Below are positions 12,101 through 23,500 of a stretch of DNA of 64,000 bases, piece after piece. Both the position numbers and the translations under genes were made by a program. The notes below the pieces were generated by a model that was not told where the DNA came from, made no database searches, and saw only the letters and a list, made by a program, of their open reading frames with translations. Source of the stretch: Morella rubra (Eukaryota > Streptophyta > Magnoliopsida > Fagales > Myricaceae); assembly GCA_003952965.2 (NCBI GenBank), contig CM025851.1, positions 1,385,501 to 1,449,500 of the forward strand, given 5' to 3'. How positions within the stretch are numbered: position 1 is the first letter of the stretch; each line of letters opens with the position of its first letter.

Positions 12101-12159
12101 GGAGAGATGTCGAGACATTAATAGATGAATATATAAAAGAACCAAAGAAGGGCAAGTGA
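9158..12159 (+). CDS. SPC25: Signal peptidase complex subunit 2 (SPC25), first copy
   Basis: SPC2/SPC25 is a non-catalytic subunit of the ER signal peptidase with two membrane helices and a cytosolic domain. Five exons give 191 residues: 9158-9259, 9392-9543, 10003-10084, 11829-11971 and 12063-12159. The protein starts MQEKKPEKGAKNAKKANLLD. The first membrane segment is in exon 2 (VMGTIIIIIALVAQF) and the second spans the exon 2-3 junction (LIGCILLYIVFNGLLQLI). It ends in a basic tail. It matches remembered Arabidopsis At2g39960 (about 192 residues). Intron 2 is not GT-AG: in the second copy it starts with a U12-type ATATCCTTTT donor. Here that donor reads ATATAATCC and the next 200 bases are scrambled, so this copy is either mis-assembled or splicing-defective. 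Confidence 0.9.
9548..9760 (+). other. Patch differing between the two copies (first copy version)
   Basis: Within SPC25 intron 2 this 213-base stretch differs from its partner at 33881-34102 (222 bases) by several small indels and re-ordered short words, for example GTGTAGCTTATATTG placed differently relative to GAAAATGTG. The flanks are identical. It spoils the U12-type donor. The pattern looks like a consensus or assembly error more than point mutation. Confidence 0.8.
11973..11997 (+). repeat. (TC)n microsatellite at SPC25 intron 4 donor
   Basis: About 12.5 TC units begin one base into intron 4, directly after the G of the GT donor. The same tract with equal length is at 36315-36339. Its closeness to the splice donor is unusual, but the exon 4-5 junction (TG|G, Trp) is in frame. 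Confidence 0.8.
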
Positions 12160-13501
12160 TTTGAAGCTTCAGGCCTTGTCTGATAGGGCACTGGTTCCGA
12201 ACTCTAGTTGTACTTTGACGGAGATACAGATGTTAGTCATTATTGACGTCATGGTTTTTTTGCGTTTGATAGACATAGAACCAAGGAAATGGAAAATGGC
12301 TTCCCTTTGCCTGGTGGAAAAAAAATGGAAATCACCTTCGCTTTATAAGACATTTGCTCATCCTAGGCAACCCATTTTAGCCGGTAACATCTGGAATATC
12401 AGCCACCCATTTCCTCAAATTTTTATTTTTATTTTTTTTCATTGTTCTCCTGGTTACGAGAATATAGAACTCTAGAAGCTGGCTTAGCTATATGCATCGT
12501 AATCTGCCATTTGTTTCTTTTTCGTATGACAAGCGCCGAGGTAGATTTTATTCTATCTGGCGTCTCTTGGCAGCCAGAAACTTGAGGGAATCGTGGCGTT
12601 CAGTTCTTAAATGATCATTACCTGCATCATCTCAATTTTGCTTTTCCCCTACCTCGTAAAGTACTCTCTTACTACATAGCCAATTTATTAGCAAGTGCTC
12701 GGAGCCGCCAATTCCGTTACCTTTTCTCTTTCAATATGTTCTCTCTTACCCGTGAGATTCATAACACGAAGGGGGAGGGAGTTTCTGAAAACAGTCATTG
12801 TTGGTGCACGTTAAAGTGGACCTCCTCTTTTTTCTTTCTCGGAATCAAGCGTCGGGAGTTTTCACGTGCACCGAAAAAGAAGGGTCAGGTTTACTACTCT
12901 TTTTTTTTTTTCAGGCAAAAGAAGGGTCGAGTTTTAACAAGAAAAGAGGAGTTGGAAGTGCTTACAAAAAAAAAAAGAGTAGTTGGAAATTTGGCAACAA
13001 GTAGGGTTTAATTACGTCGTACTGCAGGATATACCCAGCATATGCCCAAGAGGTCTATTCTCATTCGAACCGCCCGTCCCCCATCCAGTAAAGACCAAGT
13101 TTCTAATCTGTCTTTACTCGGAGTCGGAGCGGCTCATCTCTAATTTCCCCCCCCCTTTTTAACGGTAGGAAATTATCAAAATGAATCCAATAACTATAAC
13201 TGAACAATGAAATTATCATGTTTTTCATTTAACTGCCAGCCTAACACTGAGTTCTTTCCCCTTTTTTATTTTATTTTATTTATATCCTCTTCTCTTACTT
13301 CTTTTTCAATTGTAATTTTGAAGAGAAAGCACAAAAACTTATTTGAAAAAGTACTTGTAGTCGGCTACGGATCTATTCTCTCACACTTGTTGATAACAAT
13401 TGATAGATAATAGAGGTTGAATTCCCTGTCTAGCTACAATTGAATTGGATGCATACTCTTTAGGACGGTAGCAGAATAAATGTTGAAGTTGGAGAGATTT
13501 A

Positions 13502-13700
13502 GGGTGAGTTTGAAGTGTAAAATTTTACACTTCCTAATATTTTAACACAATAAAAAATTACAATATAAGCTCTCTTTCTCCATCACATTATTACTTTTCA
13601 CTATAATAAATATTAAAAATTATCTCTCTCTTTACTTTTTCACCAAATTCAATACCTTAAAATTTTAATATTCTCAAAATTTTAACAATCAAACCCACCC
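13502..13700. mobile_element. Tourist-like (PIF/Harbinger) MITE, 199 bp
   Basis: The left end GGGTGAGTTTGAAGTGTAAA and the reverse complement of the right end GGGTGGGTTTGATTGTTAAA form imperfect terminal inverted repeats. Both sides carry the 3-bp target duplication TTA (13499-13501 and 13701-13703). GGGTG-type ends with a TTA/TAA duplication are diagnostic of PIF/Harbinger-derived Tourist MITEs. No coding capacity. Confidence 0.8.
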
Positions 13701-14613
13701 TTAATTGTTTTTATTTGTACATTTTAACAAGTCCTCAATGTGGATTACAGAAACTCAGTTAGAAGAGTCCAACTAGAGTATTACGAAGCAAACTCAAAAT
13801 ACCTGAAAAAATAAAAACAGCAAAAGGATCTCTTCAACGCCAACATTCAAGCCCACTAACTCCTCGTCATTAACACAAATTCAGTGCTCTCAACTTTTTT
13901 TAAAGCACTTTCTCGTTTTCTTTGTCTGGAAAAGGGACAATGTAGAGAAAGAGGAAAAAAAAAACATAACTTTTAACCTGACCAATTTCTGTAGACGATG
14001 TCAAATCATGAGATGCTACTTTTTTTTTTTTTTTTTTTTTTCTCTCAAGAGCTCCTTAAAATATTTATCCTATGTCCTCTCTCGTGCGGTGAGATCCACC
14101 ATTCAAACACAACATTTATTTTAAGTTTCCCTGATTCAAACTTTTAATACATACACGGGGGACCTACACACGAACGATATTTTTATAAAAAGTAGGTCCC
14201 GTGTCTTGTACACATCAATAATCTATTGGCCGAAAATTCGAAACTAATCAAAAACCTATATCCAAAATAGTTCCTAAAATAAAGAAAGGAAAAAAAAAAT
14301 TGAGGCCCTTAATAATTGGTCAAGGTTAGTCTATTAACCAACTGGCCAGCTCGTCCTTTACTGTCCCCACAGCTCGTATTCCTTAATAATTGAGTACTTT
14401 ACTTTACTCTATTGGCAGTACCTACCTGTTTCTTTTTCTTCTTTTTTTTTTTTTTTTTTTTAAATCTTTTTTGGGGTGAAAAGTACCTACCTCTTCTTAT
14501 TCTTTCTTTTGCCTCGTTAGCCCGTCGGGGGTAGGCCTTCTTAGTTCTTATTCGGCGCCCCTGCTTTCTTCCTTCTCATTCATGACCGAAACGTAAGTGT
14601 CGGCTATTTGTGT

Positions 14614-14730
14614 GACGTGGCAGTACCGAATAGTTCGGCTTCATGGTCCCACTGGAAAAAAATATATTGGGCCCTACTATGAGGAAGCTGACGTGGGGCA
14701 TACAGCGTAGAAAAAAAAAAAGACGTGGGG
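14614..14730 (+). promoter_or_regulatory. Cluster of ACGTGG motifs upstream of the uncharacterised gene
   Basis: GACGTGGC at 14614-14621, TGACGTGGGG at 14689-14698 and GACGTGGGG at 14722-14730 form three ABRE/G-box-like cores in about 120 bases. They lie 310-430 bases before the start codon. A TGGGCC site-II motif lies at about 14668. bZIP-type control is an inference. The copy is at 38956-39072. Confidence 0.4.
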
Positions 14731-15039
14731 CAGACACATCCAATCACGCTCGGACTCAAAACGGACTAAAAAACTGCATTTCATAAACCGGTTTCCAGTC
14801 CGGCAGGTCTTCCCGGCCCACTATTTAATGAATCCAGGCGCTCCTTATCCTTACCATTTTAGCACAAACAATTTCTGTGGGAGATATTTTCTCTCGCTCT
14901 ACAACTCGTTCTTTCTCTCTCTAAAATTCCCTCTGGCACGAACCTTATTGCGATCCATTTTTTGAAGATTTGAGGCTGTTTCTAGGGTTCTGTCCCGCGA
15001 TTTTTCTATATCTGTGAGCGGTAGATTCTGAGATTTGCC

Positions 15040-18000
15040 ATGTTGAACTCTGGGAGCCGCGATTCAACCGGTAACGATGAGATCGAGGGTCTTGATCGTG
15101 CGAACGAATACGAAGGCGAGGACTTAGACGACTCGTCCTCGGTGGATGCGGTCTCTTTCTCAGGTGTGGGATCCTGTGCGAGTACGAGTGGCTCGAGAGA
15201 GAACGATGAATCGAGGAGCGAGATTGGGCTAACGGACCGGTTGGCGGCTGTTCTTGTGGATGAAGGCGATGGGGATCTGTTGCTTCTGCAGAACGATCGC
15301 GAGAACCGGGTTCTGCGGTGGCTACAGGCTCTGGATATGCAAGTAATGGGTGCTTGTCGCGCCGATGAGAGGTTGAAGCCTTTGTTGAAGATGAGCGCTT
15401 CGAATGGAATCGCCGAGGATCGGCTGCTAGCTCATTTGAGTCAGGTAGGTACTTGATTTGAATGTAGTTTGATCATTTGGGTTTCGGTTTCGTATAATTG
15501 GTGTACTTTTTCATCGAAAGGTTACCGCTTCTGTTGTCGGAAGCCCGTTTGGTGATTCTATGTAGGAGATTGGTGTGGTGGCCAGTGATGGTTGAACGCT
15601 TTCACGAATTGGCCGTGAGTCACAACACGAATATAATTAATTGTACATAGTGTTGAATTGATGTTCCCGTATTTGTAGTTTAGGCCATCGAAGCTTGCTT
15701 TCATATTATATTTAGTTATTGGTTTAGGCATTTCTCTTTTTAAATTTTATTGATGGCTTTTGTTTTCCGTTGAACGAACAGCATTTCGAGCCAGCAGAGG
15801 TCGGTATGCTAGCAAGGTGCTTCTGTGTACCTTTAGTTTCGCTTCGTGTGGGAAAAATTAGCAAGCAGGGAACACTCTTGTGCCCAACTGCTACAAGGTA
15901 ATTTCAATAGTGTGGATGTCTCCGTGTTTCTTTATTGTATATATATGCTTTTGATGTGGAGCGGCTTGTGTTTGATACCTTTGTATTTGGATTTTTGCAG
16001 TTCTCTATTTTTATTCTCTTTCCAGTAGTTGAAATTGATGCTTAATTTTGTATTTCCATATCTTTCCCTTTGTCATATTTCTTCCCTAGCTTTATTTTGA
16101 TTTAGCAGGGCGATGAATATCTTAAGTATCTGTATTATTGATCATTTGCTGCATTAGAGGTCACTCAACATGTTTGGATTGAGATTACTCAGTCATCATT
16201 TATTCTACTACGATTTTTTGAGTGGGACGTATAGCAGTGATTTTTCCTTAGTAGGAGTAATTATTTTGATGTTAAGCGCTTTAAGTTCAGTTCTACATCC
16301 ACCATCCATTGCATTTTACAAGCATAACTAAGACATTCTCTATTGCCCGTCATTGTTGCACCTCACCACAATGTCACAGAGTCTGTCTCATTAAAATTAC
16401 CTATTCAAGTCAATTTGCGATATCCTTTTTTGTATTGGTGTGATTAGCAAAATTCTGCTGAATCTTTGTTTATGTTGGTGCGATCTGCAACTTTTCTTCC
16501 CCTAATTTAGAGCTAAGGATATGAGGAGGCTGGGTTTGCTTCCTTTCCCGATGTGTTAACTTCCCTTACTATTGACATTACCTTTGGTTATATGCAAAGT
16601 TGACATTTTTTGCACCTCCTTTCATGGAAAATGTGTTAGGACCTTTTGCAGCTATTTACGGTAATTGATTGCCCTATTCTATCCAATCACACCTTTGGTA
16701 TTCTATGCAGGCAGCTGGTGTAAATCTTACGACATGTTAGTAGTATGGCTCATTTTAGTAGACCTGTAAGTTTGTCAGTTTGATTGTAAGGGTCAGAGGT
16801 CATGAATATAGTATTTCATTTTATAAGTTGTGTGCTCTGGTTTTTAGAAATATCCTTGACAGCTGCTTTCCTTTGCAATCTTTGTGGTGATTAGTAGCCT
16901 CACCTTGTGACAATAGTGGGAGTTTTATCTCCAAACTTTCGAGCAGTACGTTTACTTGATCATTGTGACAGAAATGTTTGATAGTGCTTTGTGTTCTAAA
17001 ATTGTTCTTTTCCCTTGTTCTTGTCTCCTTGGATTGTTTCTTAACTTGAGGGCTCACATGGGTTGTATAAATGTTTGACTGGCAACATGTTTTGGTTGCA
17101 TGTTTACAATTTCTAGGAATTCCTGTTCATTGTAACCATTTAATAGCTGCATGTTCGAGATTCTGTTTGCTTGTTGATAGACTGCTGCATCATATTACGA
17201 CAATACATTGCTGTTGTTGCATTTTGACATGGGGCGACACACAGGGGTTAGTGTGATGATTTTATGTGGTTAGATGGTTCTACATAAGAAATGGCGGTAA
17301 ATTTTGTTCCATCTCCCCATCCTCCTTAGAAAGAGCGTAGAGAATATAAAGGTAGCTTTAATTATCTCACAAACCGGGGCTGTCATATTGAGTAATTATC
17401 TACATTTCCTATGGCTTCTGAATCCAGTTTTTTTTTCCTTAACTTCGTTTTATTAATGGACTTCCGTCTTAATTATCTCATAGATTGTGGTCACTGTACC
17501 TTTATCTTTTATTCTTTGTGGCATCTATTTCAGAGCATTTTTGTTCCCTTGGTTTGTGGGAGGTGTGTTTAGGTTAGTTTTGAGCGTTTGAACACTTCTT
17601 CCAATGTCCAGACTACAAAGACAATATTGATGGGAAGTGTTTCCTTCTTGATGATTAGTAGAAATTTCAGGAATCTATGTTTTTAGCTTATTGATGGTGA
17701 GAATGTTCAGTATTCCAAATAAATATATCTTTTGACTTGTAGGTAAAGTGGGCGTATTCTATTATGATCTCTGATTTAAGAGGAAGTAAAGGTAGTTTCA
17801 TGCTCCTGTATAGCTTGCTACTGCTCTTTGGATATATAGGGCTGACATTTTTAGTTGGAATTGAATGAGTGAGAAATACGTTGTCTTGTTCTAGTGAGTT
17901 AATGTCGCATGTTGGATACTGTATCTGATGAGTCTTCTTTTTGGATTTGTGTTGTTTTCTTTCTGTGTTGTACATGCGGCCCTTCAACCTGTTTCTTTCT

Positions 18001-20514
18001 TTGGGAAATATGTTTCACTTTATGGAGATCTGTTACAAATCTTGGACTCAGTTTAAGAACATATATCTTATTTGGAACTTGTGCTGCAAAATTATTTCTT
18101 TTGTGTCTACACGGTGTCCTCCTTTACAGAAGTTTGTACATAATTTATATTGTTCCATCATTAATGCCTCACTGAAGCTGGTCTGTAGTTAACCCGAAAT
18201 GCTAGAACTGGTCAATAAGGAGCTGTATTGAACTTAGGCTTTCCATCTTTTAGACTGAACAGAGGTGGGAGAAAGTCATGCTAATAGGACCCAAGTAGTT
18301 GTAATTTCCCACGGGTTCAGGCTTGAAAAATGGAAAACAGAAGAAAAAAAAAATCTCTTTTGATATTTTGTGGAACTTATGCTCTACTCAGTTAATTTGA
18401 TCTTGTTTGGGGCAAATCCTGCTAATATTTCTGCTGGGGAAGTATGTACTGGATGTGTTAAGCTAGTGTGTTTGTTGTTTCCACAGCAAAAATCAATAGA
18501 AGATGACATGGTTTACAGTCTCTTTGCTAGATTGTACAACGCAATAATCAGTTTCCAGAAAATCCTTTTAATCCATTCTGAAAAAGCATTAGTAGATTAA
18601 TGATGTGAGATGTTTCTGTTTTTATTTTTGTAATACGTTATGATATTGATGGAAAGCGATTGGACATTATTTTTAATCACACTTGCAAAATTAATTGACT
18701 TGTTTTCTGTTCCAGAATTATTGTGTATATACTTTATTGGATGTTGTCTTGCTAGTTTTTTCTCTCCTCAATGCCCCTAAATCATTCTTTTGTCTTCATT
18801 GTTGCAGGGGAAATCTGAATCTTACCATTTTACCTTCATCTGATCTCCGCCTCTCATTCACTGGAGATGATGGGCAGACAGAGAGATTATTTACCTTGAG
18901 CAGTAAATCCCAGTGCATTTCTGTAGCAGTGGATGAGATCCCAGCAGATGATTCTGGACGATCATTCCTTATAAAGATACCAAGTGGCCAGCTTTTCTAC
19001 TTTTGGTGCTCAGAGAGGTCAAAGCTTTTGGGAATTGAATTGCTTGCAAAGGTATGTATCAGTTCTGAAATGAACATGCATTCACACACACACACCAATT
19101 GTGTGAGTGGGCCTATTGAGATTGTTAGACCCTAAAATCAACAAGTTTTTCTCTTCCCTGCCAACAGATGAAAGATTTACTCAGGTCCAAACCTTCTATT
19201 GCTGAATTAACGGGAATAAGCGAGTCACGCCTCAGCTGCTTTGCAACTCATCTTCGGGCCTATCTTGTGGCAACAGTGGGTAGCTCACGCGCAAGTTCCT
19301 CAGGCTCACCTATTCCTCCCTTGGACACCACAAGTGAACTGTCTGATACATCTCACAATGGACAGTCCTCTTCAGTATCATCTAAATCTCTGCGATCTCG
19401 GCATACTGGCTTTCAAACAGTAAAAGCAAGTGCGTTTCATCAGGGTAGCCTTAGTCCGAGATCAAGTTCCTTTAAAGAGGGCCTGCCCAGAAATTTGTCT
19501 TCTCTAAGGAGTGCTGCTAGGGAAAAGTTACGAAGGCGAGGGGACATCCATCTTTCAGCTGTTGACAATCTGAGTGTTGCTTCGTCCACTTCAGCTGATT
19601 CATCCTCTTCAAATATTTCTGAGAATGACAAGCTTCCAGAAGTCACCAAGAGTCTACCGTTGTCCCCGTCAACTTTCCTAGAATCACTAGGGAATTTAGC
19701 TGTTCCACCAGTTAGTCCCACAACTCAAGTCTCTTGCATAGGCTCACCTCTGTTCTCCCCATATTATTGTTGGTGCCCTCCTGGGGCATCAACTCTGCAA
19801 TTCTCAGCAGCACCTCCGCAACTTCATGCATCCTCGAATGAATCACCCTTTCTTCCTCCACTTTCTTCATTATTACCTGCTACCATACCATCCAGCTTGT
19901 TGACTTCCATGCCACCTCAGACTTTAGATGCAACTTCCATGGTGAATTTCCCAGCTTTCCTGCCAGACCCATTGGTCCGGTTGCCCATTCAAACTACTCA
20001 GCAGATACCAACCTTCACACCTTTAATGTGTGATCCAATTGTACACATTCCGGTAATTGATGTTTGCTCTTCAGGTCAAGGCTACCTGGTTAGTGCTGGT
20101 CCTGCTATGTCAAGCGTTATCCCTCCTTTGCACACAAAACTTGTGAATCCATTACTTCCTGAAACTGACACCATGGTAGAAAAGGGTGCAAGAGAGACTC
20201 TGCGACTGCTTATCAGTGGGTCAACCCAGACTAACTCACCATTGATGGATGTATTCCCGACCGTTCTAACAAATGCAGATCAGAATCAAAGCATACTTGT
20301 TGCTGGGAGTCGGGGTCTGTACAGCGGAACCAGAGATGTTCATGTCATCGCAAACACCTTTGCGGCCATGGGTTTGGTCTCACTCCCTGGGAGATCTGAT
20401 GGAGATAGGTGTGACAATACTTATAAACATACAGAGGGACCTAATGGTTCAGGTGAATCTTGTCCAGAGGAGGGAACCGCTTCTTGTTCAGATTTGGGTG
20501 AAGGAACTGATTGA
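15040..20514 (+). CDS. Uncharacterised 703-residue plant protein with Pru/PH-like domain, first copy
   Basis: Four exons (15040-15444, 15782-15897, 18808-19051, 19168-20514) join in frame to 703 residues. The long intron 2 is 2.9 kb. Residues 1-90 are acidic and Ser-rich. Residues about 152-255 read like a seven-strand plus C-terminal-helix PH-type fold, with LVSLRVGK, GTLLCP, DLRLSF, SGRSFLIKIPSGQLFYFW and a final helix. The spacing of LVxxRxGK, GTxxxP and SGRxxxxK...FFW-like positions resembles the Pru domain of the proteasomal ubiquitin receptor RPN13. Residues 256-703 are Ser/Pro-rich and probably disordered, with a short conserved-looking C-terminal patch (ARETLRLLISGSTQTNSPLM). By position it corresponds to Arabidopsis At2g39950, of unknown function. 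The gene model is firm; the domain call is an inference. Confidence 0.85.
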
Positions 20515-23500
20515 TGGTCATGGGGTCATCTTCTCTTCCTGTGTAGATCCAGTTTTTGTTTACACAAATGTAGATATGTGGCTCTAGTTTTTTACCCTTT
20601 CGAGTTGTAGTTAGTGGAAGGTCCCACCGATTGGTGTTCTCTTCAGTGCCCCCAAGCGTACTAGTTATTTGATTAAGAATATGAATGAAATTTGGATTTT
20701 GTTTTTGCCGAATAATGCCTTGCTCTTATTTTTTCGCCTTAGTTATTTCCATTCTTGTTTTCTGAATTCCACCCTAAACTGAACATCGTTATATATTTGC
20801 CGTCAAGACTGAAGGCTCACTCACCAATCGCGGATTCGTGTGCAAGAAATCGCAGTTTTTAACAGGAAATTAAGAGGCAGCAAACCTCTCACTGTTTCAG
20901 AAGGCGGGAGCTATCTCCCGAGTTCATATTTTCAGTCGATACGGTATCATACAGCCAAAAGGCTGGCCCACATATACAAACAGTTCTACGTGTTTGCTTC
21001 AGAAAAAAACAAGGGGTAAAATGGTGGTAATGCAGCCATCTAATCCACGGAAAGAGGCCTTTCTATCTTTATCGTGAATAGGCCTGAGAACTGCGAAAAA
21101 GGAGCTGACAAAATTCTTTTGAAGCTCATTTGAGACCGTCAAGTCCAAAGAGGACACTTGGTAGCTAGTTCAGCCCAACTTACAGGTCAAAAGCGATCGA
21201 AGAAGGTAAAAGGCCTGCTACATAATGTCGTATTCGGCTTTTAACTACTTAATTTCGGCTTACAGCAAAAAAAATATATAATTTCAATGTACCCACAAGT
21301 TTTATACTCGATTGTTTGTTGCAGATAATTTTGATCGGGTAATTTCATGTAACTTCTTCGAGACTTTGTAGGGTAGGGCCTCCTCCTTGTTTTTAGCTCT
21401 TAGTCTTGATGATATTTTTAGAAAATAAATTTTAATTTCTTAAACACTTTAACCAAACTTAAAATATAATTCAATTTGAATTTAAAATTTAAAACAGAAT
21501 TACGTCAAACACTAAACACTACCAGCGCAAGAAAATCTGATGCAACTTCCAAAAGTCATAGCCAACGTTGAAACGTTTCGTTCCATATAGACTTCTTTAA
21601 TTTTATTCATCTACGTTTGCATCTTGGCAATCGTGATGCAAGGTAATCAAAACGTTCATTGAAATATGTTGCTTACAGCAGGAATCTTTCCCTCCAATTC
21701 CACAGATCCAGCATTACACTGGAAAATAGAATCTAAGAAGTCAGGAGTAATTGTCCGTACAATTTCGAAAAGAACGAACTATATATTGTGTTCACAGTAA
21801 ATACTGCAAGCGAAGCCAAATTCGCTGCGACCATATCACTTCAGGCACCGTAATATTCTTTTACGAATCTCATCCCCAACTTTTTACTAATTTTAAATCC
21901 TCGTCTTTCTTTTGGTGGTAGGTGAAGGCAACTGTGTCTCACTGTTTAAGAATGTAGTGAGGTCACGATCTCTACGATCATCGGGCAAACGCCAACTATA
22001 TGTGAATTTCCTGTCTCGATCAAGAGGAACCACAACATTTGCAGCTGGGCTCGCCAACTAGTTGTGATGTCCTGTCTTCCTCTAGAGGAACTCTCCATTA
22101 AGGTGGGAACCCAGAAAGCCACCGAGGTTTGCGAGGGATGCTCCCATTTTTCCACCACAGAAAAGCAATTTTTCTATATGAAAAATCATCCCAACTTTGT
22201 TAGAATCCTCCGAAGAACATAATGTGTTAACTTGGAATGTGGTAACGTAAATGGTTCGATCAATGGGATCAAACAAAACCATTTCCAAGGCGCCATTAAT
22301 TGAACGCAAGCTACCCAACAACCGTTTGGTTTAACATTAATCGCAAATGGAACTTCAGGACATGACCCACTACCATATGTACCCAGAGCTTTCCCTCTAG
22401 CAGTTGGATTAGATATTTTCTGCGTTTTCATGGTGCAAATTTGGTTGTAAGTTCATAATTTTTCTCTGAGCAAAATTTGTTTTCGGGTTAGATACTTCAA
22501 CTCGGTCCGTCCTTTATCATCTGGCTCTGCTGACGGGTTGGATTGTCGATGTTCGTGATTCCTAACTACCGTTTTGCGTTTTACTCGCCTGAGAAAAGAA
22601 GCCAACTAAAGATTGAAGAGTGAGAGAGGAGAAGAGGAAGAAGAAGAAGAAGAAGAACCTGCACTGACCAGATGGCCAAATTGCTGCGTACCGTGGAAAA
22701 AGGCTCTTTGGTTTCATTTCAATTCATAATTATATTCAAGCACTAAGAAAGTGAAATTGCTTTTGGGTTCCACTAGGTGAACCTCTTCTTCAACAGCATT
22801 CAGGACATCAAATACGGCCATAAAATGAGACACATTGAGCGTGAAGGAACAATTTTTGCCTGTAGGAATCAAATTTTCTAGCGTCTTTCTCTAAGCAATC
22901 AAATACAGAGAATAAAGATAGTGCATTGCTTTCAGCCTTTTCTATCAGCAAATATCTTTCTCTGACAATAGATTAAAATAAATAAATATATCTTTCTCTC
23001 GGGCACACATATATAGATAGAGAGAGAGAGAGTGAACGCAACATAGGATAAACCGATTGGCTGAATCTAAACTAGATTTGAATGAGCCAGGTACGATTCC
23101 TACTAGAAAACAAACTCCATTAATAAAAATTAGTTGGTGGCCTTGAACTGGGGCCTCTGAATAAAGTTGTCTTATTTGATGCTAGATTGTCCACCGCAGA
23201 TGAATATATTTGCCAAGTACCTATAAAAATGCAAGCAAATTAGCTGTCGCCAACAAGAATTCAAAGAATAGCATCTTCGTGTGAATGACAATTGAATTGA
23301 CAATAATGTATACAAAAGGAGCTAACCTTTTACAGGTTGACGAAGGAAGCAGAACTTCTTTGATGCTTTTGATCGCCATTGGAAAAGCTGGACTCCTTGT
23401 TCTGGAGTTCCTGCCTCTCTCACCTGTCTATCTATAGAGACCAGATTTAGAATCATAATGTCAATGAAAAAGATGCTTTGATTTGAATACATCCAGAATA

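Larger units (their letters stand above)
12160..15039. other. Intergenic region between SPC25 and the uncharacterised gene
   Basis: It contains the SPC25 3' UTR, poly-T tracts near 14022-14041 and 14443-14461, a C run near 13148 and a Tourist-type MITE at 13502-13700. The last 450 bases have ACGTGG motifs and a pyrimidine-rich leader of the downstream gene. I see no further gene. It is repeated at 36502-39381. Confidence 0.7.

Noticed and set aside
18695-18807. Upstream extension of exon 3 of the uncharacterised gene (protein-like start MTCFLFQNY)
   Set aside because: The acceptor TTGTTGCAG at 18799-18807 joins exon 2 in frame; the upstream part is intron read through.
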